Assembly (NCBI GenBank): GCA_938037185.1
Contig: CALHQK010000081.1
Span: forward strand, 1 to 7,038
Origin: an uncultured Riemerella sp.
GTDB lineage: Bacteria > Bacteroidota > Bacteroidia > Flavobacteriales > Weeksellaceae
DNA: 7,038 bases
Reading direction: 5' to 3'
Shown: positions 1 through 6,487 of the stretch, one piece after another
How positions within the stretch are numbered: position 1 is the first letter of the stretch
Layout: each line of letters opens with the position of its first letter
Program-made: the position numbers and the translations under genes
The notes under the pieces: model-generated
Told to the model about the DNA's origin: nothing
The model's input: the letters and a program-made list of their open reading frames with translations, nothing else
The model's database searches: none

Positions 1-2
1 AA

Positions 3-89
3 GGGAAACTGGGCGGACAGAACAAAATCCCACGACTTGCCAACGATAGGAAAATCGCGGAGATTTTGGAGAGGTATAAAACAAATTAA
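3..89 (+). CDS. C-terminal end of a GH3 auxin-responsive promoter family protein (partial, 5' end outside window)
   Basis: An open frame runs from the window edge to TAA at 87-89 and encodes the last 28 residues of a protein. It includes the stretch GKLGGQNKIPRLANDRK and ends ILERYKTN. From memory, this Gly-Lys-Leu-Gly-Gly-Gln-(N/H)-Lys-(I/V)-Pro-Arg-Leu block followed by Asn-Asp-Arg-Lys is the usual extreme C-terminus of GH3-family proteins in Bacteroidota. GH3 proteins are adenylate-forming enzymes; in plants they conjugate acyl substrates to amino acids, and the bacterial substrate is unknown. Base composition here is richer in G+C than in the next gene. The next ATG lies only 6 nt past the stop, so the two may be cotranscribed. 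The identification rests on a short tail only. Confidence 0.65.
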   Translation, partial: GKLGGQNKIPRLANDRKIAEILERYKTN

Positions 90-95
90 GATAAG

Positions 96-938
96 ATGAA
101 AAAGAATTTTGGAAAAGCAATAAGAATATTTTTGATAGATGGGAAACCTAATGGGAGAATGACTTGTGAACTATCCAATTGGACAGGAAAAGCTTATAAA
201 ATCCCAAAAATCGAAATCAAAAATTGTGCAGACAGGCAAGATTTAAAAAATCCTGGTGTGTATTTTCTTTTTGGTAAAGATGAGGAAGATGATGATTTGG
301 TCTACATTGGCGAGGCTGAAGATATTTTGGTAAGACTTAATCAGCATGTCTCTCAGAAAGACTTTTGGACAGAAACCATTGCTTTTATTAGTAAAGATGA
401 AAACCTTAATAAAGCTCATATCAAATATTTAGAATATCGTCTATTTGAGATTGCAAAAGCAGCTCAAAGATATAAAATTCTTAATGGAAATACACCGACT
501 CAATCTTCTATCTCGGAATTAGACCAAGCAGAAATGGAGGAATTTATTGATAATGTAAAACTTTTAGTGAATACTTTAGGACACAGGGTTTTTGATGATA
601 AACCAGAAATAAATTCTATAGAAAAAGAAGAAATTTTATATCTGGAAACAGGTAATGGAGATAGAGCATGTAAAGCCTTTGGGATGCAGACGATAGAAGG
701 TTTTTTAGTCTCAAAAGGCTCAAAAATTGCAGAAGAAACAACATTTTCCCTTCAAAAATCTATCCAACAGAAAATAGAGAATCTTATTTCTAATGGAATA
801 ATCAAAGATTTTGTCTTTACAGAAAACTATACTTTTTCTAGTCCTTCGATGGCAGCAAGCATAGTTTCTGGGCGATCTGCTAATGGATTGAAAGAATGGA
901 AAACAAAAGAAGGAATATTATTAAAAGATTTAAAATAA
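96..938 (+). CDS. GIY-YIG nuclease family protein with C-terminal DUF4357-like region
   Basis: A 280-residue soluble protein. An N-terminal segment (about 5-40, with NWTGKAYKIP) resembles the leader seen in stand-alone GIY-YIG/DUF4357 proteins. A GIY-YIG fold follows at about 52-125: GVY at 54-56, VYIG at 69-72, the conserved Arg at 80 in ILVRLNQH, and the probable metal-binding Glu113 in YLEYRLFE. The catalytic set therefore looks intact. A short acidic loop (60-67) separates the two halves of the motif. Residues about 195-280, including SSPSMAASIVSGRSANG, fit DUF4357, a domain often found on nuclease or restriction-related proteins. An endonuclease role is inferred from the fold; target and biology are unknown, and no methylase or other defence gene adjoins it. 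I estimate about 30% G+C from sampled lines, clearly below both flanks, which suggests transfer. It starts 6 nt after the upstream stop, has no recognisable promoter of its own, and its TAA shares one base with the next ATG. Confidence 0.88.
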   Translation: MKKNFGKAIRIFLIDGKPNGRMTCELSNWTGKAYKIPKIEIKNCADRQDLKNPGVYFLFGKDEEDDDLVYIGEAEDILVRLNQHVSQKDFWTETIAFISKDENLNKAHIKYLEYRLFEIAKAAQRYKILNGNTPTQSSISELDQAEMEEFIDNVKLLVNTLGHRVFDDKPEINSIEKEEILYLETGNGDRACKAFGMQTIEGFLVSKGSKIAEETTFSLQKSIQQKIENLISNGIIKDFVFTENYTFSSPSMAASIVSGRSANGLKEWKTKEGILLKDLK

Positions 939-2182
939 TGAACCTAAAAATATCACCTGATGCACTAAAAGCTTTAAAGAATCAGGAGTTTAGAAACCTT
1001 ATTACAGGGCGGTTTTTCATTATTCTTGCCTTTAAGATGACTTCCACGCTTTTGGGCTGGTGGGTTTATGAGCTGACGGGCGATCCGTTTTCTATCGGGC
1101 TGATTGGTCTGTCTGAGGTGATTCCTGCGGTGGGTTGTGCCTTGTATGCTGGGCATTTCATTGATATGAACGAAAAGAGAAGGCTTCTGCTCATCTGCAA
1201 TTTTGCATATGTTGTTCTTCTTGGGTCGTTGCTTATCCCTGCGTGGTCGCAGGCAAGTTTAGGGATTAGTAATAAGGAAATCACTTATTTTATTTATTCC
1301 GTTGTTTTTCTTACAGGGATTGCGCGGTCTTTCCTTGGGCCTATTGTCCCTGCTATGATACCTAAAATCGTGAGCAAAGAGCTTCTCCCAAGAGCCATTA
1401 CTATCAATCAGACCACATTTTTGGCGGCATCGGTCATGGGGCATGCGATGTGTGGATTTTTGGTTTCTCTGTTGCAGATTAAGGGAACATTAGTAGTGAT
1501 CGTTACTTCTCTATTTGTGGCTTTCTTTTTTTATTTTAAAACCAAACCACAGCATTCGGAATTTAAAGACCAAGAAGTCAATGTTTATGAGAGTATAAAG
1601 GAAGGTCTGCATTATATCTTTAAAACAAAAGAAATCGTGGGTGCTTTGACATTGGATTTGTTTGCTGTGCTTTTTGGCGGCGCTGTGGCTCTTATTCCTG
1701 TTTTTGCAAAGGACATTTTACAGCTGGGAGCGGTAGGCTACGGTTTTCTGAACGCAGCTACGGACATAGGAGCAGGGATTTCTATTTTCACAATGACTTT
1801 CTTTCCTTTGAGAAGAAATCAAGGTAAGCTTCTGCTTTTCTGCGTTTTTGGATTTGGAGCATGCATTTTGCTCTTTGGAATTTCAGAATATTTTATTTTA
1901 TCATTTTTAGCATTGTTGATGAGTGGTATTTTGGATGGTGTCAGTGGAGTTATTAGAGGAACGATAGTCCAGCTGAAAACGCCTGACTATATGAGAGGAA
2001 GAGTGATGAGTGTCAATAGTATGTTCGTGATGTCTAGTAATGAGCTGGGGCAGTTCGAAAGTGGAGTGGCAGCAAGGCTTTTTGGGGTGGTGAATGCCGT
2101 GGTTATAGGCGGTTCTATCACGATGCTTATCGCTGTGGTGGTGAGACTTACCTCACCAAAACTAAGGGAAATGGAGTATTAG
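938..2182 (+). CDS. MFS transporter, EntS/MFS_3-like drug or siderophore exporter type
   Basis: A 414-residue inner-membrane protein with about twelve hydrophobic segments (roughly 20-42, 52-75, 82-103, 115-145, 158-180, 183-200, 235-258, 266-290, 297-315, 318-345, 364-386, 387-405) and a central cytoplasmic loop at about 200-232. The MFS motif A is seen between TM2 and TM3 as GHFIDMNEKRR (72-82). A later MRGRVMS motif (352-358) is typical of the EntS/MFS_3 branch of proton-driven exporters. I chose ATG 938, which overlaps the upstream stop as TAATG and gives an N-terminus (MNLKISPDALKALKNQEFRNL-type) that fits relatives. The same frame is open to an ATG at 896, which would add 14 residues lying inside the GIY-YIG gene and is less likely. 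Substrate cannot be inferred, and no siderophore biosynthesis genes are present. G+C is higher (about 42% in sampled lines) than in the preceding gene. Confidence 0.9.
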   Translation: MNLKISPDALKALKNQEFRNLITGRFFIILAFKMTSTLLGWWVYELTGDPFSIGLIGLSEVIPAVGCALYAGHFIDMNEKRRLLLICNFAYVVLLGSLLIPAWSQASLGISNKEITYFIYSVVFLTGIARSFLGPIVPAMIPKIVSKELLPRAITINQTTFLAASVMGHAMCGFLVSLLQIKGTLVVIVTSLFVAFFFYFKTKPQHSEFKDQEVNVYESIKEGLHYIFKTKEIVGALTLDLFAVLFGGAVALIPVFAKDILQLGAVGYGFLNAATDIGAGISIFTMTFFPLRRNQGKLLLFCVFGFGACILLFGISEYFILSFLALLMSGILDGVSGVIRGTIVQLKTPDYMRGRVMSVNSMFVMSSNELGQFESGVAARLFGVVNAVVIGGSITMLIAVVVRLTSPKLREMEY

Positions 2183-2228
2183 ATTTGCGAGAATGAAAAA
2201 ATAATTTTAATTTTAACCTATAAAAAAG

Positions 2229-2243
2229 TTGAATTGTATTCAA
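2229..2243. repeat. Perfect 6-bp inverted repeat with 3-nt spacer over the -33 element (possible operator)
   Basis: TTGAAT (2229-2234) and ATTCAA (2238-2243) are exact reverse complements separated by TGT. The flanking bases do not extend the symmetry. A protein bound here would cover the -33 TTG of the acpP promoter, so a repressor site is conceivable. The dyad is short and A/T-rich and could arise by chance. No regulator gene for fatty-acid synthesis is visible nearby. Confidence 0.35.
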
Positions 2244-2257
2244 AATTCATATATTTG
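2229..2257 (+). promoter_or_regulatory. Bacteroidota-type promoter for the acpP-fabF-rnc-pyk cluster
   Basis: The -7 element TATATTTG at 2250-2257 matches the Bacteroidota consensus TAnnTTTG exactly. A TTG -33 element lies at 2229-2231, 18 nt upstream, within the spacing reported for this promoter class. Transcription would be expected to start near 2262. That leaves a leader of about 25 nt, almost wholly A/T, with no Shine-Dalgarno sequence, as is usual for highly expressed genes in this phylum. The position before acpP, after the only sizeable gap between genes in the window, supports it. A perfect dyad (TTGAAT-TGT-ATTCAA) covers the -33 element. Confidence 0.75.
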
Positions 2258-2287
2258 CACAAAAATAAATTTAAAAATTATATTGTT

Positions 2288-2524
2288 ATGTCAGACATTA
2301 CATCTAGAGTAAAAGCTATCATTGCTGATAAGCTTGATGTTGAAGAAACAGAAGTAACTCCAGAAGCTAGCTTCACTAACGATTTAGGAGCTGATTCTTT
2401 GGATACAGTAGAATTGATCATGGAATTTGAAAAAGAATTTAACATTCAAATCCCAGATGACCAAGCTGAAAAAATTCAGACTGTAGGTCATGCAATCGCT
2501 TACATCGAGGAAGTGATTAAGTAG
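2288..2524 (+). CDS. acpP: Acyl carrier protein
   Basis: A 78-residue acidic protein, the normal length for bacterial type II fatty-acid synthase ACP. Ser37 in GADSLDTVELIM is the site for the 4'-phosphopantetheine arm. The surrounding DSL motif, helix II (VELIMEFEKEFNIQIPD) and the C-terminal VGHAIAYIEEVIK are all typical. ACP carries growing acyl chains as thioesters in the cytoplasm and delivers them to FabF, encoded next. ATG 2288 is preferred. The same frame stays open upstream to a TTG at 2234, but that would add 18 non-homologous residues and start inside the promoter. The gene ends in tandem stops, TAG then TAA, 30 nt before fabF. It is the first gene of the transcription unit and has a short A/T-rich leader suited to strong translation. 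Confidence 0.98.
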   Translation: MSDITSRVKAIIADKLDVEETEVTPEASFTNDLGADSLDTVELIMEFEKEFNIQIPDDQAEKIQTVGHAIAYIEEVIK

Positions 2525-2554
2525 TAATTGTTTTACTGAAAAACTAAAAAAATT

Positions 2555-3799
2555 ATGGAATTAAAGAGAGTAGTAGTTACAGGTTTTGGAGCCATTACGC
2601 CACTGGGCAGTAATGCACAAGAATATTGGGAAAATCTCACTAAGGGCGTAAGCGGTGCTGCACCTATTACTCTTTTTGATTCTACTAATTTTAAAACTCA
2701 ATTTGCTTGTGAAGTCAAAAATTTTGACCCTCTTGCTCATTTTGATAAGAAAGAGGCAAAGAAAATGGACAGAAACACGCAGTTGGGACTTGTTGCAGCA
2801 AAAGAAGCTGTGGCACATAGTAGAATAATAGAAGATGAGGTAAACAAGGATAGAGTAGGTGTAGTTTGGGGTTCTGGAATTGGAGGATTAGGGACTTTTG
2901 AAGCCGAAGTTTTAGGCTGGGCAAATACAGATGTTCCTAGGTTTAATCCGTTCTTTATTCCTAAAATGATAGCTGATATCACGCCAGGGAATATATCTAT
3001 AGAATATGGATTCCACGGGCCGAATTATACTACTGTTTCTGCGTGTGCATCATCGACCAATGCTCTGATAGATGCTAAAATGCTTATACAATTAGGAAAA
3101 GCAGATGTCATTGTATGTGGAGGGTCAGAAGCTGCTGTTACAGCCAGTGGTGTGGGAGGCTTTAATGCCTTGATGGCTCTTTCTACAAGAAATGATGATC
3201 CAAAAACAGCATCTAGGCCATTTGACAAAGACCGTGATGGTTTTGTTCTTGGGGAAGGAGCAGGTTGTATTATTCTTGAAGAATATGAGCATGCCGTAAA
3301 GCGAGGGGCTACTATCTATGCAGAGCTAAAAGGAGCAGGTCTAAGTGCCGATGCTTACCACATGACAGCTCCACATCCAGAAGGACTAGGAGCGTATCTT
3401 GTGATGAAAAACTGTTTAGAAGATGCTGGTGTTCAGCCTGATGAGGTTGATCACATCAATATGCATGGTACATCCACGCCTCTTGGAGATGTAGCAGAAT
3501 CTAGTGCTATCGCTAAACTATTCGGAGAACATGCTTATAATATTCAAATAAACTCTACAAAATCAATGACTGGGCATCTTCTAGGTGCAGCAGGTGTTAT
3601 AGAAGCTATAGCAGCATTAGGAACCATCGTTCATGGTGTGGTGCCTCCTACTATCAATCATTTTACTGATGATGAACAGATAGACTCTCGTCTTAATTTT
3701 ACATTCAATAAAGCTGTTCAGAGAGATGTGAAAGTAGCAATGAGTAACACTTTCGGTTTCGGAGGACATAATGCCTGCGTTCTATTTAAGAAAATCTAA
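2555..3799 (+). CDS. fabF: 3-oxoacyl-[acyl-carrier-protein] synthase II (KAS II)
   Basis: A 414-residue cytoplasmic condensing enzyme that joins malonyl-ACP to an acyl-ACP with loss of CO2, elongating fatty acids. The thiolase-fold Cys-His-His triad is complete: nucleophile Cys164 in VSACASS, His304 in NMHGTSTPLGD, and His341 in the KSMTGHLLGAAG block, with Lys336 also conserved. The gatekeeper loop GFGGHN (401-406) follows Phe400. These positions match E. coli FabF (Cys163, His303, His340, Phe400) with an offset of one or none, and the length is standard. Lying directly after acpP, it is the usual partner of the carrier. Its TAA overlaps the rnc ATG by one base (TAATG), indicating coupled translation. 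KAS I (FabB) is less likely given the close fit to FabF and the acpP linkage. Confidence 0.97.
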   Translation: MELKRVVVTGFGAITPLGSNAQEYWENLTKGVSGAAPITLFDSTNFKTQFACEVKNFDPLAHFDKKEAKKMDRNTQLGLVAAKEAVAHSRIIEDEVNKDRVGVVWGSGIGGLGTFEAEVLGWANTDVPRFNPFFIPKMIADITPGNISIEYGFHGPNYTTVSACASSTNALIDAKMLIQLGKADVIVCGGSEAAVTASGVGGFNALMALSTRNDDPKTASRPFDKDRDGFVLGEGAGCIILEEYEHAVKRGATIYAELKGAGLSADAYHMTAPHPEGLGAYLVMKNCLEDAGVQPDEVDHINMHGTSTPLGDVAESSAIAKLFGEHAYNIQINSTKSMTGHLLGAAGVIEAIAALGTIVHGVVPPTINHFTDDEQIDSRLNFTFNKAVQRDVKVAMSNTFGFGGHNACVLFKKI

Positions 3800-4560
3800 T
3801 GAATAAGATTAGGAGGTATATTTCGGACTTTCTATTAAAGAAAAGAAGAAATACAAAATACCCCGATAGGGATCTGAAATTTATTGCCGAGATTAGTAAA
3901 CTCGTTGGATTTAAAATCCAAGATATAGAGCTGTACAGAGAGGCTTTTTCCTTAAAAAAAAATTCTAAAGATGGTGGTTGTTCCAAGAATTACGAGAGAC
4001 TCGAGTTTTTGGGGGATGCTATGATAGGAAGTATCATTTCTTATTATTTGTATGAGAACTATCCTAATCACAATGAAGGTTATCTCACGCAGATGAAATC
4101 CAAGATTGTCAATAGACAAAACCTCAATCGCTTGGGTGAACAGTTGTGTTTGACCAATTATATTCAGAATTCTAAATTACAAGTTTTAGGAGAAAATATT
4201 TCGGGGAATTTGTTGGAAGCTTTGGTGGGAGCGGTGTATTTGGACGCTAATTATGAAATGTGCCAGTCTGTTGTCGAAAGATGGCTCCTTAACCCAAGTG
4301 AGATTACCAGAATAGAAAACAAAATAGTAAGCTACAAGAGCCTTCTTCTGGAATGGGGACAGAAAAAGAAAGTAAAGATACAATATGAAACTGCTGAGGA
4401 GCTCCTGCCTAATAAGAGTATTTGTTTCAGGTGTTCGGTCTTGCTTAATGAAGAAAAAATAGGCTGTGCCTCTGAGTCTTCAAAGAAAAAAGCAGAAGAA
4501 AAAGCGGCTAAAAGAGCGTTTTATGCATTAAATAAAAGAGAAAATATCCTTGAAAAATAA
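3799..4560 (+). CDS. rnc: Ribonuclease III
   Basis: A 253-residue double-stranded-RNA endonuclease, which in bacteria processes rRNA precursors and structured mRNAs. A basic N-terminal extension of about 28 residues relative to E. coli (226 aa) precedes the catalytic domain (about 28-165). The signature YERLEFLGDA holds Glu66, Glu69 and Asp73, equivalent to E. coli Glu38, Glu41 and Asp45. In the second metal-binding block GNLLEALVGAVYLD, Glu140 matches E. coli Glu117, but Asn137 stands where E. coli has Asp114. I believe Asn here is common in Bacteroidota, so activity is still expected. The dsRNA-binding domain occupies about 178-245 (SYKSLLLEWGQ to KKAEEKAAKRAFYAL). The ATG overlaps the fabF stop by 1 nt, and the 3' end overlaps the next gene by 11 nt, so it belongs to the same operon. 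Confidence 0.96.
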   Translation: MNKIRRYISDFLLKKRRNTKYPDRDLKFIAEISKLVGFKIQDIELYREAFSLKKNSKDGGCSKNYERLEFLGDAMIGSIISYYLYENYPNHNEGYLTQMKSKIVNRQNLNRLGEQLCLTNYIQNSKLQVLGENISGNLLEALVGAVYLDANYEMCQSVVERWLLNPSEITRIENKIVSYKSLLLEWGQKKKVKIQYETAEELLPNKSICFRCSVLLNEEKIGCASESSKKKAEEKAAKRAFYALNKRENILEK

Positions 4561-5014
4561 CAAAATTTTCCTTGATTTTGAAGAAGAAGAAATTGTAATA
4601 GGGTTGATAAAATTGAAACAACAAATATCTCATCACGAGCTGTTTTTCAAGGTAAATCAACTCAATTTGTTTAATTTTTATAGGGCTGATGACTTAATGA
4701 CGGAGGATTATTTTAGACATTATAAGTTTCCAAAGTTTGAAACTTATGATGAAATTACACAAGCTAAATTTACTATCTTTGCTAACAAGTCTTTTTGGTC
4801 CGAAACAAAACAGACAAGTCCAAATGAGCTTTTTCAGCAGGGAGACGAAGAAAAATATTTTATAGATAAAGAAGTAGATTATATAATCTTTTCAAAAAAT
4901 GGCTGGGAGGATTTTTCTAATATAAATTTTCCTAAGGATTGGGTGGATTCCGTAGAAGAATTCCGGCTGTCTTCAGAACATGAACTATACCAAATAATAA
5001 TTTATGATAAATAG
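4550..5014 (+). CDS. IPExxxVDY family protein, function unknown
   Basis: A 154-residue protein, acidic, rich in Phe, Tyr and Glu, with no signal peptide or membrane segment. It resembles the small 'IPExxxVDY' proteins encoded between rnc and pyk in many flavobacteria. The N-terminal KIFLDFEEEE, the ELFFKVNQLN block (30-39) and VDY at 109-111 fit. The IPE half of the name motif is absent (YFIDKEVDY), so family membership rests on the VDY, the overall pattern and gene position. Translation must begin at TTG 4550. An in-frame TAA lies at 4529-4531, the codons between hold no ATG or GTG, and the first Met is at residue 50, within the conserved part. The start lies inside rnc (11-nt overlap) and the end overlaps pyk by 11 nt. 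The biochemical role is unknown. Confidence 0.85.
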   Translation: MKNNKIFLDFEEEEIVIGLIKLKQQISHHELFFKVNQLNLFNFYRADDLMTEDYFRHYKFPKFETYDEITQAKFTIFANKSFWSETKQTSPNELFQQGDEEKYFIDKEVDYIIFSKNGWEDFSNINFPKDWVDSVEEFRLSSEHELYQIIIYDK

Positions 5015-6452
5015 AGATTTGAAAAAAACAAAGATAATAGCGACATTGGGACCTGCATCTTCTAGCAGAGAAACCATGATAGAAATGATAAAAGAAGGAG
5101 TGGATGTGTTTAGAATTAATTTTTCTCACGCCGACTATGACTTGGTGAAGAAAAATGTGGAACTTATCCGTTCTATCAACAAAGAATACGGCTTTAATAC
5201 AGCTATTCTAGGGGATTTACAAGGGCCTAAACTCCGTGTGGGCGTGGTAAAAGAAGGTTCTTTTATCAACCCTGGGGACATTCTTACTTTTACGAATGAG
5301 AATGTAGAAGGCGATGCATCCAGAGTGTATATGACCTACGAAAGATTTGCAAAAGATGTAAAAGTAGGCGAGAGAATTCTGATAGATGATGGTAAATTGG
5401 TTTTTGAAGTTATAGAAACCAATCAAAAAGATATTGTAAAAGCAAAAGCGATACAAGGCGGCCCGCTCAGCTCTAAAAAGGGAGTAAACCTTCCTAATAC
5501 GGCGATTTCGCTTCCTGCCCTTACAGAAAAGGACATAGAGGATGCTAAATTTATGCTGGATAATGAGTTTGACTGGATTGCGCTTTCTTTTGTGAGACAC
5601 GCACAAGATATCAAAGATTTGAAAGATTTGATTCAAAATCATACCAATGGAAAGCTTAATACTCCTATTATTGCCAAAATAGAAAAACCCGAAGGCGTGG
5701 AAAACATGGATGAAATCCTAAGAGAATGTGATGGAATCATGGTAGCCAGAGGAGATTTAGGAGTGGAAATCCCAATGGAGGAAGTTCCTGTAGTTCAGAA
5801 AAAACTAGTAGAAGCAGCAAGAAATCACGCCAGACCTGTAATCATCGCTACACAAATGATGGAAACCATGATAAACAGCCTGACGCCGACTCGTGCTGAG
5901 GTGAATGATGTGGCTAATTCCGTGCTGGATGGTGCTGATGCAGTGATGCTTTCTGGTGAAACTTCTGTGGGGAAATATCCTGTGGATGTGATTAAAAACA
6001 TGGCTAAAATCGTGAGCAATATCGAGAAAGACAAACTCTATATGAGCAGCAACAAGCCTATTGAAAAAATAGAAACTGAAGACGAAGACCGCTACATCAC
6101 AGATATGGTCTGCTATTCTGCAGTGAGAATCGCTAAAAAAGCCAATGCAAAAGGTATCATCACACTTACTAATTCAGGCTATACAGCGTTCCAGATTTCG
6201 GCTCATAGGCCTCATGCTCACATCATTGTATTCTGTTCAGATAGAAGAGTTTTAGCGAAGCTTAATCTTCTTTGGGGAGTTAGAGCGTTCTATTATGACA
6301 TGCAAAAATCTACCGATGAGACGGTTATTCAGGTAAATATGCTGGCGAGTAATTATGGTCTTGTGACACAAGGAGATTTCGTGGTAAATCTAAATGCGAT
6401 GCCTGTATATGAAAGCGGAAAAACTAATACATTAAGACTTTCAACTATTTAA
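5004..6452 (+). CDS. pyk: Pyruvate kinase
   Basis: A 482-residue cytoplasmic glycolytic enzyme converting phosphoenolpyruvate and ADP to pyruvate and ATP. The opening KKTKIIATLGPAS is typical. RINFSHAD (37-44) and GDLQGPKLR (70-78) supply substrate and metal contacts. The B domain spans about 80-170. The family signature IIAKIEKPEG (222-231) holds catalytic Lys225 and metal-binding Glu227. ARGDLGVE (248-255) gives Asp251, and ATQMMETM (282-289) gives Thr283. LSGETSVGKYP (316-326) follows. The C-terminal domain (about 360-482) is of normal size, with no fused phosphohistidine domain. ATG 5004 lies within the end of the upstream gene (11-nt overlap, different frame) and puts the conserved block at residue 8, so no alternative start is needed. 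It is probably cotranscribed from the acpP promoter; I see no separate promoter in front of it. Confidence 0.98.
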   Translation: MINRDLKKTKIIATLGPASSSRETMIEMIKEGVDVFRINFSHADYDLVKKNVELIRSINKEYGFNTAILGDLQGPKLRVGVVKEGSFINPGDILTFTNENVEGDASRVYMTYERFAKDVKVGERILIDDGKLVFEVIETNQKDIVKAKAIQGGPLSSKKGVNLPNTAISLPALTEKDIEDAKFMLDNEFDWIALSFVRHAQDIKDLKDLIQNHTNGKLNTPIIAKIEKPEGVENMDEILRECDGIMVARGDLGVEIPMEEVPVVQKKLVEAARNHARPVIIATQMMETMINSLTPTRAEVNDVANSVLDGADAVMLSGETSVGKYPVDVIKNMAKIVSNIEKDKLYMSSNKPIEKIETEDEDRYITDMVCYSAVRIAKKANAKGIITLTNSGYTAFQISAHRPHAHIIVFCSDRRVLAKLNLLWGVRAFYYDMQKSTDETVIQVNMLASNYGLVTQGDFVVNLNAMPVYESGKTNTLRLSTI

Positions 6453-6487
6453 AATATTGTTTAATCCAAAATTGATAAAATAGAATT

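Noticed and set aside
896..937. Longer MFS start at ATG 896
   Set aside because: It would add 14 highly charged residues encoded inside the conserved end of the GIY-YIG gene. ATG 938 gives the expected N-terminus and a classic one-base stop/start overlap.
2183..2228. Search for a terminator after the MFS gene
   Set aside because: The region is A/T-rich with no stable G/C-containing stem followed by a T-run. I cannot support a terminator there.
2234..2287. Longer ACP start at TTG 2234
   Set aside because: The extra 18 residues would be translated from within the promoter, upstream of the expected transcription start. ACP is normally about 78 residues, as from ATG 2288.
4774..4781. TATCTTTG, a match to the -7 promoter consensus, inside the IPExxxVDY-type gene
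   Set aside because: No TTG lies at the proper distance upstream (the nearest TTTG is about 34 nt away), and the match is within coding sequence, so chance is likely.
5217..5642. 141-codon minus-strand open frame opposite pyk
   Set aside because: The protein is rich in Phe, Tyr, Cys and Arg with no domain pattern, and it lies wholly opposite a conserved pyruvate kinase. It is an antisense shadow.
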